A stretch of DNA of 64,000 nucleotides, taken from the NCBI GenBank assembly GCA_040394475.1, contig JBEBSD010000007.1:62001-126000 (forward strand), read 5' to 3'. Source of the stretch: JBEBSD01 sp040394475. GTDB lineage: Bacteria > Bacteroidota > Bacteroidia > Cytophagales > Spirosomataceae. Shown here piece after piece: positions 7,794 through 16,510 of the stretch. The notes under the pieces are model-generated. The model ran no database searches. It had not been told where the DNA came from and saw nothing but the letters and a program-made list of their open reading frames with translations. Position 1 is the first letter of the stretch, and every line of letters begins with the position of its first letter. The position numbers were made by a program, and so were the translations under genes.

Positions 7794-10133
7794 TCAGTTT
7801 CGCTGGGTAAAGTAAAAACCCCACTTATTGGCTAGCTGGTCTACCTTCACCAATACCGTGTTTTCACCTTTTTGCAGGGATACGGTGATCACATCATCGT
7901 TGGGCACTGCCTTACGGGACACCAGGCGGTCGAGCACGGGCTTTCCATTGATCCATACCTTCACGCCGTCGTTGCTTCCCACGCCAAAGGTCACGGCCCG
8001 GGCCTCGGGTACATAGAGTTTCCGGAAGGCATACGCTACCACATCTTTTTTGGGGTTGAATAATTGAAAGAAATTGATATAGCCGGAGGTGTTGTCGCTA
8101 TACCGGGACCACGTTACCTGAGCGCCGTTCATTCCCTTGAAAGTGGCCGTGGAATCAAAACCCAGTTCGGGTTCATAAACCGTCGCGAGGCCCTTTCTTC
8201 CGGTATTGTCAAATGGTCCCGCAAGCCACCAGTCGGTTAGAAAATGGTCGGCAGACTGAACACGCTCCAGGAAGTTAGGGATACTTCCGGTCTCCGGCAC
8301 CTCCGCCATGCTGGTGATGCGGTTGGCGGTTATAATACGCTTGAAATCCGCCAACGTTCCGGGGAGCCGGCCGGCGGGGATATAGGCGGTGCCCCCGATC
8401 GCGTAAAAGTAAAGTTTCGTGTACAATACCGGGAGATAGGCCCGCTCCACCCGTTTAAAAAGAGCCGTATCATTGCGGGCAGCTTCTTTTGCCAATGCGA
8501 ACAGGCTGTCGGCTTGCTGGATAACCCCCAGATTCAGGAAGTCAACATCCTCCGGATTCGTCCAGATAGAGAAATAAACACTGTCCGGACGGACCTGATC
8601 GTGCATCATCCGGATATAATCACTGATATAGCTTGCCGATGCGCCGTATACATTTTGAACAAATTCGTCCACGAGCGCCTGCGCATCCTGGTAGGGATTC
8701 CACATGAGCTGTGCAAATAACCAGGCCCGGAGCTCTGTAAACTCGCCTCTGCCGTCATCCGGCACGTTGTTCCCCTGTGCAAACAATCCGACTACGCCAT
8801 GATCGGCGTAGAATTTTACGTCATTTTTTACGGTTTCCAGGTTAGGGAAAGGCATGAGATAGCTGGCGAACTGGGTGTAATAATCCCAGATAGTAATTCT
8901 TTTGGCTATTTTTTTCCAGGCTTCCAGCCGTTCGATATACGGAGTGTGGCTGGTGCAGGTCCCCAGCGGATGCGCCGAGCAATAGTCATAATGGCATAAC
9001 CGGATGGTGACATTATCCGCCGGACGTATGGTTTTGGGCGGGACTTCGGTGTAATAATAGGCAAGTGTCTGCAGGGTGACGTCCGGGTAGACCTTGGCTA
9101 CGGTGTCGGCAATCTGGTTGACGAAATGCAGCAGCGTTCCCGACTGGCTTCCTTCTCTTTCATCGAGTTCCTTACAGTTGCGGCATTCACAATAGCCGCC
9201 GCCATCGTTCTGGTCCACCGAATACACCGACGCTTCGGGGTGCGTGCGGATCCAGTCAAATACGCTTGCTGTTGCGATTTTTACCACCTCCGGGTTGGTG
9301 AGACAGAGCTGGGTGCCCATTTCCCGATGGACACGGACGCCGCCTATTTCGGAAAAGTATTCCGGATGGGTGGCGAAATACGTTTCCGGGGGTACCAGTT
9401 GGTAAAACGTATGGACGAAAGGATAGGCAATAACGGCCCCGCCGAGGGAATCGGGGATGGCGCGGCTGTTCGTACGGTTATGAAGCGCCCACTCTGTATC
9501 ATAGGCTTCCCGATAATAGGGTTCACGATATTCGAAAGCAGGTTGTTGCCGGTCTTCTATTCGCGACAGCGTGATGGCGGACCGGGCAGGAATATGGATT
9601 ACTTCCCGGGTATACCACCGGCAACCCAGGTGATCCGTCAGGTAGGAAACGACGCCATAGACGGTTCCCCGCGGCGCGCCCCCCGCGATCAGGAGGTGTT
9701 TCCCGTCGGACCGGATGATGAATTCTTCTTTTCCGAAGCCGGTTGTATCCAATCCGTTCAGAACAGCCGCAGGAGCTTCCCTGAATCCTACATAAATCAG
9801 CGACTGTCCGGGGAGTTGTTGATGGGTGAGCGGCAGCCGGCAGCCGGTGATCCGGTGCAGGTAATGCTGTAATTCCAGGGCGGCATTTTTTTCGGGAAGA
9901 CTTGCCTGTTCCGAAACGAAAATGTGATAGTCGCTTTTTCCATCCGCAACAAGAGGGCTGCCGGTTGTACATCCGGATAAGAACAGGACGCTGATCAGGC
10001 AACCAGCAGCATATAGGAGAACCAGGCTCCGGCGGGAAAAAAATGCCGGGAGCAGCCGCAGAGACCGGTCACCGAAAGGATGGCTGAGAATAGCACCGGG
10101 GCCGGTGTGCAGGATACGTGATTTTGCAGGCAT
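7794..10133 (-). CDS. DUF4838 lipoprotein, predicted secreted glycoside-active enzyme
   Basis: The protein has 779 residues. A lipoprotein signal ends in the lipobox LSGC (Cys about 55), with an unusually long positive N-region, so the true start may lie downstream of 10133. Residues about 70-190 look like the alpha/beta domain found before GH67/GH20-type catalytic domains (AALELQHYLHRITGCRLPL). DUF4838 follows, with YSVDQNDGGGYCECRNCKEL. The last roughly 150 residues (WLAGPFDNTGRKG to the end) resemble a galactose-binding-like beta-sandwich (GVGSNDGVKVWINGK). Family members occur beside carbohydrate-degradation genes; the reaction is not established. It probably acts on glycans at the cell surface. 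Confidence 0.75.
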   Translation of the reverse strand: MPAKSRILHTGPGAILSHPFGDRSLRLLPAFFSRRSLVLLYAAGCLISVLFLSGCTTGSPLVADGKSDYHIFVSEQASLPEKNAALELQHYLHRITGCRLPLTHQQLPGQSLIYVGFREAPAAVLNGLDTTGFGKEEFIIRSDGKHLLIAGGAPRGTVYGVVSYLTDHLGCRWYTREVIHIPARSAITLSRIEDRQQPAFEYREPYYREAYDTEWALHNRTNSRAIPDSLGGAVIAYPFVHTFYQLVPPETYFATHPEYFSEIGGVRVHREMGTQLCLTNPEVVKIATASVFDWIRTHPEASVYSVDQNDGGGYCECRNCKELDEREGSQSGTLLHFVNQIADTVAKVYPDVTLQTLAYYYTEVPPKTIRPADNVTIRLCHYDYCSAHPLGTCTSHTPYIERLEAWKKIAKRITIWDYYTQFASYLMPFPNLETVKNDVKFYADHGVVGLFAQGNNVPDDGRGEFTELRAWLFAQLMWNPYQDAQALVDEFVQNVYGASASYISDYIRMMHDQVRPDSVYFSIWTNPEDVDFLNLGVIQQADSLFALAKEAARNDTALFKRVERAYLPVLYTKLYFYAIGGTAYIPAGRLPGTLADFKRIITANRITSMAEVPETGSIPNFLERVQSADHFLTDWWLAGPFDNTGRKGLATVYEPELGFDSTATFKGMNGAQVTWSRYSDNTSGYINFFQLFNPKKDVVAYAFRKLYVPEARAVTFGVGSNDGVKVWINGKPVLDRLVSRKAVPNDDVITVSLQKGENTVLVKVDQLANKWGFYFTQRN

Positions 10134-10284
10134 TGGAATGACGGAGTCTGATGAAATTGAGGCCTTGCCACCCCTCGGGCAGCTTCGGCTGAAAATGAAC
10201 AGTTGTATAAAGTACGCTGTTACCGGGTAGACAGACTAGTTGGAAAGACTATTCAGAAAAAATGCAATACCGGAGGCCGGGTGC

Positions 10285-11322
10285 TCAGTGAGACGGAAGC
10301 AATTCCGCCAGGCCGGGAATCGAAATACTGCGGGCACATTCGAAATGTCCTTTTGGACAAGCCTTGTGACCATGAATGCCGCACGGGCGGCAATCCAGCT
10401 GTTTCGGGGTCTGGAAAATAAAGGATTCATCGGAAAGCGGCCCGTACCCGAATTCCGGAACGGTAGAACAGTAGACCGCGCATACCGGCGCATTTACGGC
10501 AGAACACAGGTGCAGCGGCGCCGAATCGTTGACGTAATTGAGGACGGCCTTCTGAAACAGTGCCGCGGACTGCAATAACGTAAGCTGTCCGCAGATGCTG
10601 GTCAGGCGGGGATGAGTTGCTTCTGAAAGAATCGTTTCGGCGATGGCTTGATCTCCGGGTCCGCCCAGGAGATAGATCGTATAATGATGGGGAATACGGT
10701 CGATCAGCTGCGCCCAGAGAGCGGCGGGATATTGTTTCGTGAACCAAACGGAAGCAGGGGCAATGCAAATATAAGGAGGCTTCTGCAGAGGACCCACCGC
10801 CTGGCTGTCTGCGGGAAGCGGGTACAGTCTCGGACGGGCAACGGGATGGCTGACCAGGTGCCGGATCAATGAGAAATTGCGGTCAATTTCGTGGACCCCG
10901 GGTTCGAAATGGTGCGGGAGCCGTTGAGTAAAAGTAAAGGAAAAGGGGTTTTTGTCGAAGCCGATCCGTTCCTCCGCCCCGGAAAGCGCCGTCAGAAGTC
11001 CGGTTGCCCCATACCGCTGCAGGTTGATGACGGCTGCGTAATTGTTGGCCCTGATTTGTTTGAGCAATGACCAGAGGCTCTTGTATTTGCCGCCTTTTTT
11101 ATCCCATACGAGTACTTCCTGTACAAAAGGATGGCCGGCAAAAAGTGTTTCGTTGCCTTTTCGTACGAGAATATCCAGCCTGCTGTCCGGGAATTGCCGG
11201 TGCAGGGTTTCCAGAACAGAGGTTGCCAGAATAACATCCCCTATAAAAGCTGTCTGAATGAGCAAAAAGTGACTGGGAGACCCAGCGGTACCGATACGGC
11301 TATCTTTTATCAATTGTTTCAT
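10285..11322 (-). CDS. Glycosyltransferase family 9 (heptosyltransferase-like)
   Basis: The protein has 345 residues. The N-terminal half begins FLLIQTAFIGDVILATSVLE and the C-terminal half has CIAPASVWFTKQYP, YLLGGPGDQAIAE and NDSAPLHLCSAVNAPVCAVY, the two Rossmann-like GT-B halves and donor-site pattern of GT9. Enzymes such as WaaC and WaaF add heptose to the LPS inner core from ADP-heptose on the cytoplasmic face. Acceptor and donor here are inferred only. It is divergent from the M16 peptidase gene (67 bp between starts) and precedes the DUF4838 gene on the same strand by 151 bp. Confidence 0.85.
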   Translation of the reverse strand: MKQLIKDSRIGTAGSPSHFLLIQTAFIGDVILATSVLETLHRQFPDSRLDILVRKGNETLFAGHPFVQEVLVWDKKGGKYKSLWSLLKQIRANNYAAVINLQRYGATGLLTALSGAEERIGFDKNPFSFTFTQRLPHHFEPGVHEIDRNFSLIRHLVSHPVARPRLYPLPADSQAVGPLQKPPYICIAPASVWFTKQYPAALWAQLIDRIPHHYTIYLLGGPGDQAIAETILSEATHPRLTSICGQLTLLQSAALFQKAVLNYVNDSAPLHLCSAVNAPVCAVYCSTVPEFGYGPLSDESFIFQTPKQLDCRPCGIHGHKACPKGHFECARSISIPGLAELLPSH

Positions 11323-11389
11323 AATCGCTTTGTAAAAATGAGTATTTTTGCCGGAAGTGCCGAAAACTCCGGTTGGATATTTTGTTGAT

Positions 11390-12679
11390 ATGAAGCGTAC
11401 CAGTAAAGAAAAGATACAAAGCCTGTCCTCTCCGCTTGTTTTGAAAGAAGAATATCAGTTGCATACACTGCCGAATGGGATTCGGATAGCGCATAAACAA
11501 GTACTGCACACACAGATTGCGCATTGTGGTATTATGCTGGATATCGGGAGCAGGGACGAAGCGCCGCACCAGAAAGGACTGGCTCATTTCTGGGAACATA
11601 TGGCGTTCAAAGGAACCGCGAAACGGCGTTCTCACCATATCATCAACAGCCTGGAATGGGTGGGCGGTGATTTGAATGCGTATACTACAAAAGAGAAAAT
11701 CTGCTTCCACGCCTCTTTATTGGATGAGCATTTCGGAAAAGCAGTGGATCTGCTGACCGATATTACGTTTCATTCCGTTTTCCCCGAAAAGCAGATTGAC
11801 CGGGAGCGGAATGTGATCCTGGAGGAGATGTCGATGTATTACGACTCCCCGGAAGATGCGATCCAGGACGATTTTGATGCCTTGTTGTTTCCCGGTCATG
11901 CCCTGGGCTATAATATTCTGGGAACGCAGGAGACCGTTAATAGTTTTACCGGCGCCGATCTGAGGGAATTTATCCATCATAACCTGGATACATCGAAAAT
12001 CGTATTCTCCTCGGTAAGCCGGCTGCCTTTTTCAAAAGTCATTAAAATCGCCTCGAAATACCTGGTGGATTTGCCGGTCAGAACAACCGGAAGAAGCCGG
12101 GAAAAACCTGTGGGATATGCACCCGGTACCGAAATCCTTAAACGGGGGATCACACAGGCTCAGTGTGCGATCGGCCGGCCCTCCTATGCTCTTACAGATC
12201 CCCGGAGGCTGCCTTTTTTTGTTCTGATGAACCTGTTGGGAGGCCCGGGGATGAACTCCCGGTTTAACATGGCGCTCCGGGAGCGGCACGGTTTCGTGTA
12301 TGCAATTGACGCCAACTTTACTCCTTTTCTTGATTCGGGGTATTTCGGGATCTACTTCGGTACGGAAAAAAAACACCTGGATAAAAGCATCTCGCTGATC
12401 GGGAAGGAGTTGCAGAAGCTCAGGGAAGTGCCGCTGAGCACTATTCAGCTGCACCATACAAAGGGGCAGTTGATGGGACAACTGGCCATGTCAGAGGAGA
12501 GCAACAGCAGTTTTATGCTGATGATGGGCAAAAGTTTACTGGATACCGGCAAGGTGGATTCGCTTCCGCATATTTTCGATCAGATCCGGGCTGTGACGGC
12601 CGCTGAGCTGCAGGAGCTGGCCAATGAGATGTTTGAGGAAAATCAATTTAGTTACCTGACCTTTTTGCCGGAAGATTAA
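11390..12679 (+). CDS. M16 family zinc metallopeptidase (pitrilysin-like)
   Basis: The protein has about 429 residues from ATG 11390; the TTG at 11348 would add 14 unlikely residues. The inverted zinc motif HFWEH lies at residues 66-70 with the distal glutamate in ERNVILEEMSMYY. The C-terminal half has the substrate-binding pattern GGPGMNSRFNMALRERHGFVY. No signal peptide is visible, so it is probably cytoplasmic, as for many 420-residue bacterial M16 proteins that degrade peptides. It stands alone, followed after 40 bp by the metalloprotease gene on the same strand. Confidence 0.9.
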   Translation: MKRTSKEKIQSLSSPLVLKEEYQLHTLPNGIRIAHKQVLHTQIAHCGIMLDIGSRDEAPHQKGLAHFWEHMAFKGTAKRRSHHIINSLEWVGGDLNAYTTKEKICFHASLLDEHFGKAVDLLTDITFHSVFPEKQIDRERNVILEEMSMYYDSPEDAIQDDFDALLFPGHALGYNILGTQETVNSFTGADLREFIHHNLDTSKIVFSSVSRLPFSKVIKIASKYLVDLPVRTTGRSREKPVGYAPGTEILKRGITQAQCAIGRPSYALTDPRRLPFFVLMNLLGGPGMNSRFNMALRERHGFVYAIDANFTPFLDSGYFGIYFGTEKKHLDKSISLIGKELQKLREVPLSTIQLHHTKGQLMGQLAMSEESNSSFMLMMGKSLLDTGKVDSLPHIFDQIRAVTAAELQELANEMFEENQFSYLTFLPED

Positions 12680-12719
12680 CGCGAAAACTTACTTCATAAA
12701 CTAAATAAAACAAAAACCA

Positions 12720-15269
12720 ATGATCCGACATCTGTTCGTTGCAGCCTCTCTTCTGATGCTTGCGACCGTGCCTGCCGATGCACAAAAGAAAAAGAAAAAA
12801 GACGCTGAAAAAACGGAGGTTTCCAAACCGGTAGAAGCCAAGGAGAAACCAAAGGAAACACCCAAAAAAGGGCCGAAGGCCTATAAAGAAGTAATCGACA
12901 GCACGGCGGTGAGCCAGATGGGGATTATGGGGGTCCACAAGGTGGCTGATAAGTGGTACTTCGAAGTGGGCGATTCCCTCCTGCACCGGGATATTATGTC
13001 GGTAACCCGTTTTTCACGTGTAGCCGCAGGGGGAAGCATCTTTGGAGGGGAAGAGGTGAAAAGACAGATGATCCGCTGGGAGAAGGGGCCTGACGATAAC
13101 CTGCTGTTACGGTCGGTTACGGTGGTGACCGCCAGCCCCGACAGCGCCAGCCCCATCGCGCAGGCAGTGAAGAACTCCAGTGCAGACCCGATTATCGGTG
13201 TGTTTGAGGTGAAAGCGCTCAAAAAGGAGGGCGCCCGTCAAAGCTACGTGGTGGAAGTAACCGATTTCTTCAATGCGGATAACCAAACGTTTTCCCTGAG
13301 CCCTACCGCCAAGCAGATGCTGAAGCTGCAGGCTTTTAAGAAGGAGGCCTCTTTTATTCAGAAGATGAGTGCTTATCCTATTAACCTCGAAATAAAGACA
13401 ACGAAAACCTTTACGGTAGTCCCGCCGGTGCTGACCACCAGCCCGGCGCCCCAGATCGGCAGCTATCTCCCGTCGGGCCGGGATGCGGGAGTCGTGACGT
13501 TTGAGTTGAATACGTCGCTGGTGCTCCTGCCGGATGTGCCGATGCGAAAACGACTGTTTGATAACCGGGTAGGTTATTTCGCCAATCAATATGTGGTGTT
13601 TGAAGAAGCATCGCAGAAATCGGAACAGGAAATATTTGCCGTGAGATGGCGGCTGGAACCCAAAAATGCCCAGGATGCGGCCCGTCAGAAGAACGGAGAA
13701 CTGATTGAGCCCAAAAAGCCAATCGTTTATTATATCGACCCGGCGACTCCCGATAAATGGAAGAAGTACCTGAAAATGGGGGTGGATGACTGGAACGTCG
13801 CTTTCGAAGCAGCGGGTTGGAAGAATGCGATCCGGGGGGAGTACTGGCCGGAAAGTGATACGACGATGAGCCTTGAAGATGCCCGCTTTGCCGTGATCCG
13901 GTATTTTGCGGCGGATATACAAAATGCCTATGGGCCCAATGTCCACGATCCGCGAAGCGGGGAAATCATTGAAAGCCATATCGGGTGGTACCACAATGTG
14001 ATGCGGCTCTTGCGCAACTGGTATATGATCCAGACCGGGGCAGTGGACGAAAGAGCGCAGAAGAAAACGTTTGACGATGACCTGATGGGGGAACTGGTCC
14101 GGTTTGTCGCTTCGCACGAAGTGGGCCATACCCTGGGGCTTCGCCACAATATGGGGGCAAGCGCAGCCACGCCTGTTGAAAAGCTCCGGGACAAGGAATG
14201 GGTAGCAGCGCATGGTCATACCTCTTCTATAATGGATTATGCGCGTTTTAATTACGTGGCACAACCGGAAGACGGCGTAACCGACCTCTTTCCACGCATC
14301 GGGGATTACGACAAATGGGCCATTAAATGGGGATACAGTTACTTCAGTAACCACACCGAGGAAAAGGGTACCCTGAACACCTGGACAATTGACGCTTATA
14401 AGAACCCCCGGCTGCGTTTTGGCACGGAAATGAACCCGTACGATCCCCGCTACCAGACCGAAGACCTGGGAGACAACGCAATGAAGGCGTCGGAGTATGG
14501 AATTAAAAACCTGAAACGTATCTTACCCAACCTGGTGGAGTGGAGCCGGGAAGACGGACAGAGTTACAAAGAACTGAATGAACTGTACGGTAATGTCATC
14601 GGCCAGTTCCGCCGCTATATGGGACATGTGACAAAAAATATCGGCGGGATCTATGATACGCCTACTACCTACGACATGGAAGGCCCTGCTTTTGTAACGG
14701 TACCGAAAGCCCTGCAGAAAGATGCTGTGAGCTTCCTGAATGCACAGCTGTTTACGACGCCGTCATGGCTGGTGGCCCCGGATATATTGGATAAATTAGT
14801 GCCGGAATCGGGAGTGGAGGCTATTAAAGCCATGCAGGAAGCTACTCTTACATCGCTTTTGCAGGGGGATCGTGCGGTGAGACTGATGGAAACGGCGGTG
14901 TCGGGTCAGTACTATAGCTTGGACGACCTGTATACCGACCTGGAAGCCGGGATCTGGTCGGAAATAGCGACTGGCAGGACCATCGATATTTACCGCCGGA
15001 ACTTGCAAAAGGTGTACACGGAAAAACTGGTTGATTTGCTGAAACCGGGAAAGGCCAGTGTTGCAGCGGTTCCGCCGGGTGTTACCTACGGGTTTTCGAC
15101 GCGTTCCGTGGAGTTGTCGCAAACCGACTTGCCGTCTATCGCACGGGCGCACCTGGAAGCCTTAAAAAGAAGAATTCAGGCCGCCGTTCCGAAAACAACG
15201 GATAAGCTGAGCAAATACCATCTGCAGGACCTGCAGCAGCGGATCAGCGTCGCGCTGGATCCTAAGTAA
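12720..15269 (+). CDS. Secreted zinc-dependent metalloprotease (DUF5117/DUF5118 type)
   Basis: The protein has 849 residues. A signal peptide (ends about residue 21, PADAQ) is followed by a lysine-rich linker and the DUF5118/DUF5117 regions. The catalytic site is HEVGHTLGLRHN at about residues 466-477 (H466, E467, H470, H476), a metzincin-type zinc motif, with a later SIMDYARFNY resembling a Met-turn. Members are periplasmic or surface proteases widespread in Bacteroidota, with unknown natural substrates. The gene starts 40 bp after the M16 gene and ends just before a perfect 17-bp hairpin. Confidence 0.88.
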   Translation: MIRHLFVAASLLMLATVPADAQKKKKKDAEKTEVSKPVEAKEKPKETPKKGPKAYKEVIDSTAVSQMGIMGVHKVADKWYFEVGDSLLHRDIMSVTRFSRVAAGGSIFGGEEVKRQMIRWEKGPDDNLLLRSVTVVTASPDSASPIAQAVKNSSADPIIGVFEVKALKKEGARQSYVVEVTDFFNADNQTFSLSPTAKQMLKLQAFKKEASFIQKMSAYPINLEIKTTKTFTVVPPVLTTSPAPQIGSYLPSGRDAGVVTFELNTSLVLLPDVPMRKRLFDNRVGYFANQYVVFEEASQKSEQEIFAVRWRLEPKNAQDAARQKNGELIEPKKPIVYYIDPATPDKWKKYLKMGVDDWNVAFEAAGWKNAIRGEYWPESDTTMSLEDARFAVIRYFAADIQNAYGPNVHDPRSGEIIESHIGWYHNVMRLLRNWYMIQTGAVDERAQKKTFDDDLMGELVRFVASHEVGHTLGLRHNMGASAATPVEKLRDKEWVAAHGHTSSIMDYARFNYVAQPEDGVTDLFPRIGDYDKWAIKWGYSYFSNHTEEKGTLNTWTIDAYKNPRLRFGTEMNPYDPRYQTEDLGDNAMKASEYGIKNLKRILPNLVEWSREDGQSYKELNELYGNVIGQFRRYMGHVTKNIGGIYDTPTTYDMEGPAFVTVPKALQKDAVSFLNAQLFTTPSWLVAPDILDKLVPESGVEAIKAMQEATLTSLLQGDRAVRLMETAVSGQYYSLDDLYTDLEAGIWSEIATGRTIDIYRRNLQKVYTEKLVDLLKPGKASVAAVPPGVTYGFSTRSVELSQTDLPSIARAHLEALKRRIQAAVPKTTDKLSKYHLQDLQQRISVALDPK

Positions 15270-15276
15270 ATGATCC

Positions 15277-15314
15277 CCGCAGTCGTGTCCGTTAGAGAAC
15301 GGACACGACTGCGG
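15277..15314. terminator. Perfect 17-bp hairpin after the metalloprotease gene
   Basis: The arms 15277-15293 (CCGCAGTCGTGTCCGTT) and 15298-15314 are exact reverse complements around an AGAG tetraloop. It starts 7 bp after the stop codon, as terminators do, but no T-tract follows. It could stop transcription in a factor-assisted way or protect an mRNA 3' end. Confidence 0.6.
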
Positions 15315-15461
15315 TATTCGCCGGATGTCTATCCCTGCGGACTCCGCGCAGCAGGCTGCAGCAGCAGCAGGTCTGTCTGCGGGCGGAGGTGTGCCGGCTG
15401 TCTAAAATAAATCCCGCTTGTTTTTTTCACACCATACTTTTATATGCCTAATTTTGTGATC

Positions 15462-16493
15462 ATGTACAAGCACATCATTCTTCCCTTTTTATTTCGTTTG
15501 CATGCAGAACAAGCTCACAGTTTCGTCGGTGGACTGTTGCTTTTTCTGTTTCGTATTCCTGGTGTCCCGGCGTTGTTTCGCAGATTGTATACGTTTGAGC
15601 ACCCGTCATTGGAACGGAATGTAGCCGGGCTGACCTTTCGCAACCCGGTGGGACTGGCTGCCGGGTTCGATAAGAATGCGGAAATGGTAGATGTAATGGA
15701 AGCGCTTGGTTTCGGATATGTAGAGATTGGTACCGTCACGCCCCGCCCCCAGCCGGGAAATGAGCGGCCGCGGCTGTTCCGCCTGAAAAAGGATGCCGGT
15801 CTGGTCAACCGTATGGGGTTCAATAACAAAGGTGCAGGAGTAGCGGCAGGACGGCTGAAGTACCGGAAATCGAAGATACTGGTAGGGGGCAATATCGGGA
15901 AGAATAAAAATACGCCGAATGAACGGGCCGCCGACGACTACCTGGAATGTTTTAATGACCTGTTTGACTATGTCGATTATTTTGTGGTGAATGTGAGTTC
16001 GCCCAATACCCCGGGATTACGGGAGCTGCAGGAAAAAGAGCCGCTGCAGCAATTGCTGGGAATCTTACAGGAACGCAATAAAATGAAATACACCCACAAA
16101 CCCATTTTTCTTAAAATCGCACCGGACCTGACTACCGCACAACTGGATGACATTATTGCCATTGTGAAAACGACGGGAATTGCCGGGGTGATTGCTACCA
16201 ATACCACTATTGCAAGAGACGGATTAAAAACGCCTGCAGGTTTTATTGAAGCAATTGGTCCCGGTGGATTGAGTGGAAAACCTCTTGAAAAGAGAGCTAC
16301 TGAAGTGATCTCCTATCTTTGTACTCAATCCGGGAACGCTTTTCCCGTTATAGGTGTGGGAGGAATTGCCTCGGCAGAAGGGGCACGTACCAAATTGAAC
16401 GCCGGTGCGGCTCTCCTGCAGGTGTATAGTGGTTTTATTTATGAAGGCCCCGCGCTGGTAAGCCGGATTTGTAAGGCGCTGGCTGGTAAATAG
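15462..16493 (+). CDS. pyrD: Quinone-dependent dihydroorotate dehydrogenase (class 2)
   Basis: The protein has about 343 residues from ATG 15462; an ATG at 15444 would add six residues. The N-terminal membrane-associating helices (LPFLFRLHAEQAHSF) identify class 2, which passes electrons to membrane quinones. FMN-site patterns include GLAAGFDKNAEMV, VNRMGFNNKG, and NVSSPNTPGL with the catalytic serine. GVGGIASAEGARTKLNAGA binds the FMN phosphate. It oxidises dihydroorotate to orotate, the fourth step of pyrimidine synthesis. No other pyr gene is adjacent. It is followed after 17 bp by ftsK and may share a transcript with it. Confidence 0.95.
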   Translation: MYKHIILPFLFRLHAEQAHSFVGGLLLFLFRIPGVPALFRRLYTFEHPSLERNVAGLTFRNPVGLAAGFDKNAEMVDVMEALGFGYVEIGTVTPRPQPGNERPRLFRLKKDAGLVNRMGFNNKGAGVAAGRLKYRKSKILVGGNIGKNKNTPNERAADDYLECFNDLFDYVDYFVVNVSSPNTPGLRELQEKEPLQQLLGILQERNKMKYTHKPIFLKIAPDLTTAQLDDIIAIVKTTGIAGVIATNTTIARDGLKTPAGFIEAIGPGGLSGKPLEKRATEVISYLCTQSGNAFPVIGVGGIASAEGARTKLNAGAALLQVYSGFIYEGPALVSRICKALAGK

Positions 16494-16510
16494 TCAAAAC
16501 AGTCCACAGA

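Noticed and set aside
9126..9872. 248-codon plus-strand ORF
   Set aside because: Antisense shadow of the DUF4838 gene.
13107..14354. 415-codon minus-strand ORF
   Set aside because: It lies antisense inside the zinc metalloprotease gene and has no recognisable motif.
15449..15456. TAATTTTG promoter box for pyrD
   Set aside because: It lies only 6 bp before (or inside) the coding start, leaving no leader.
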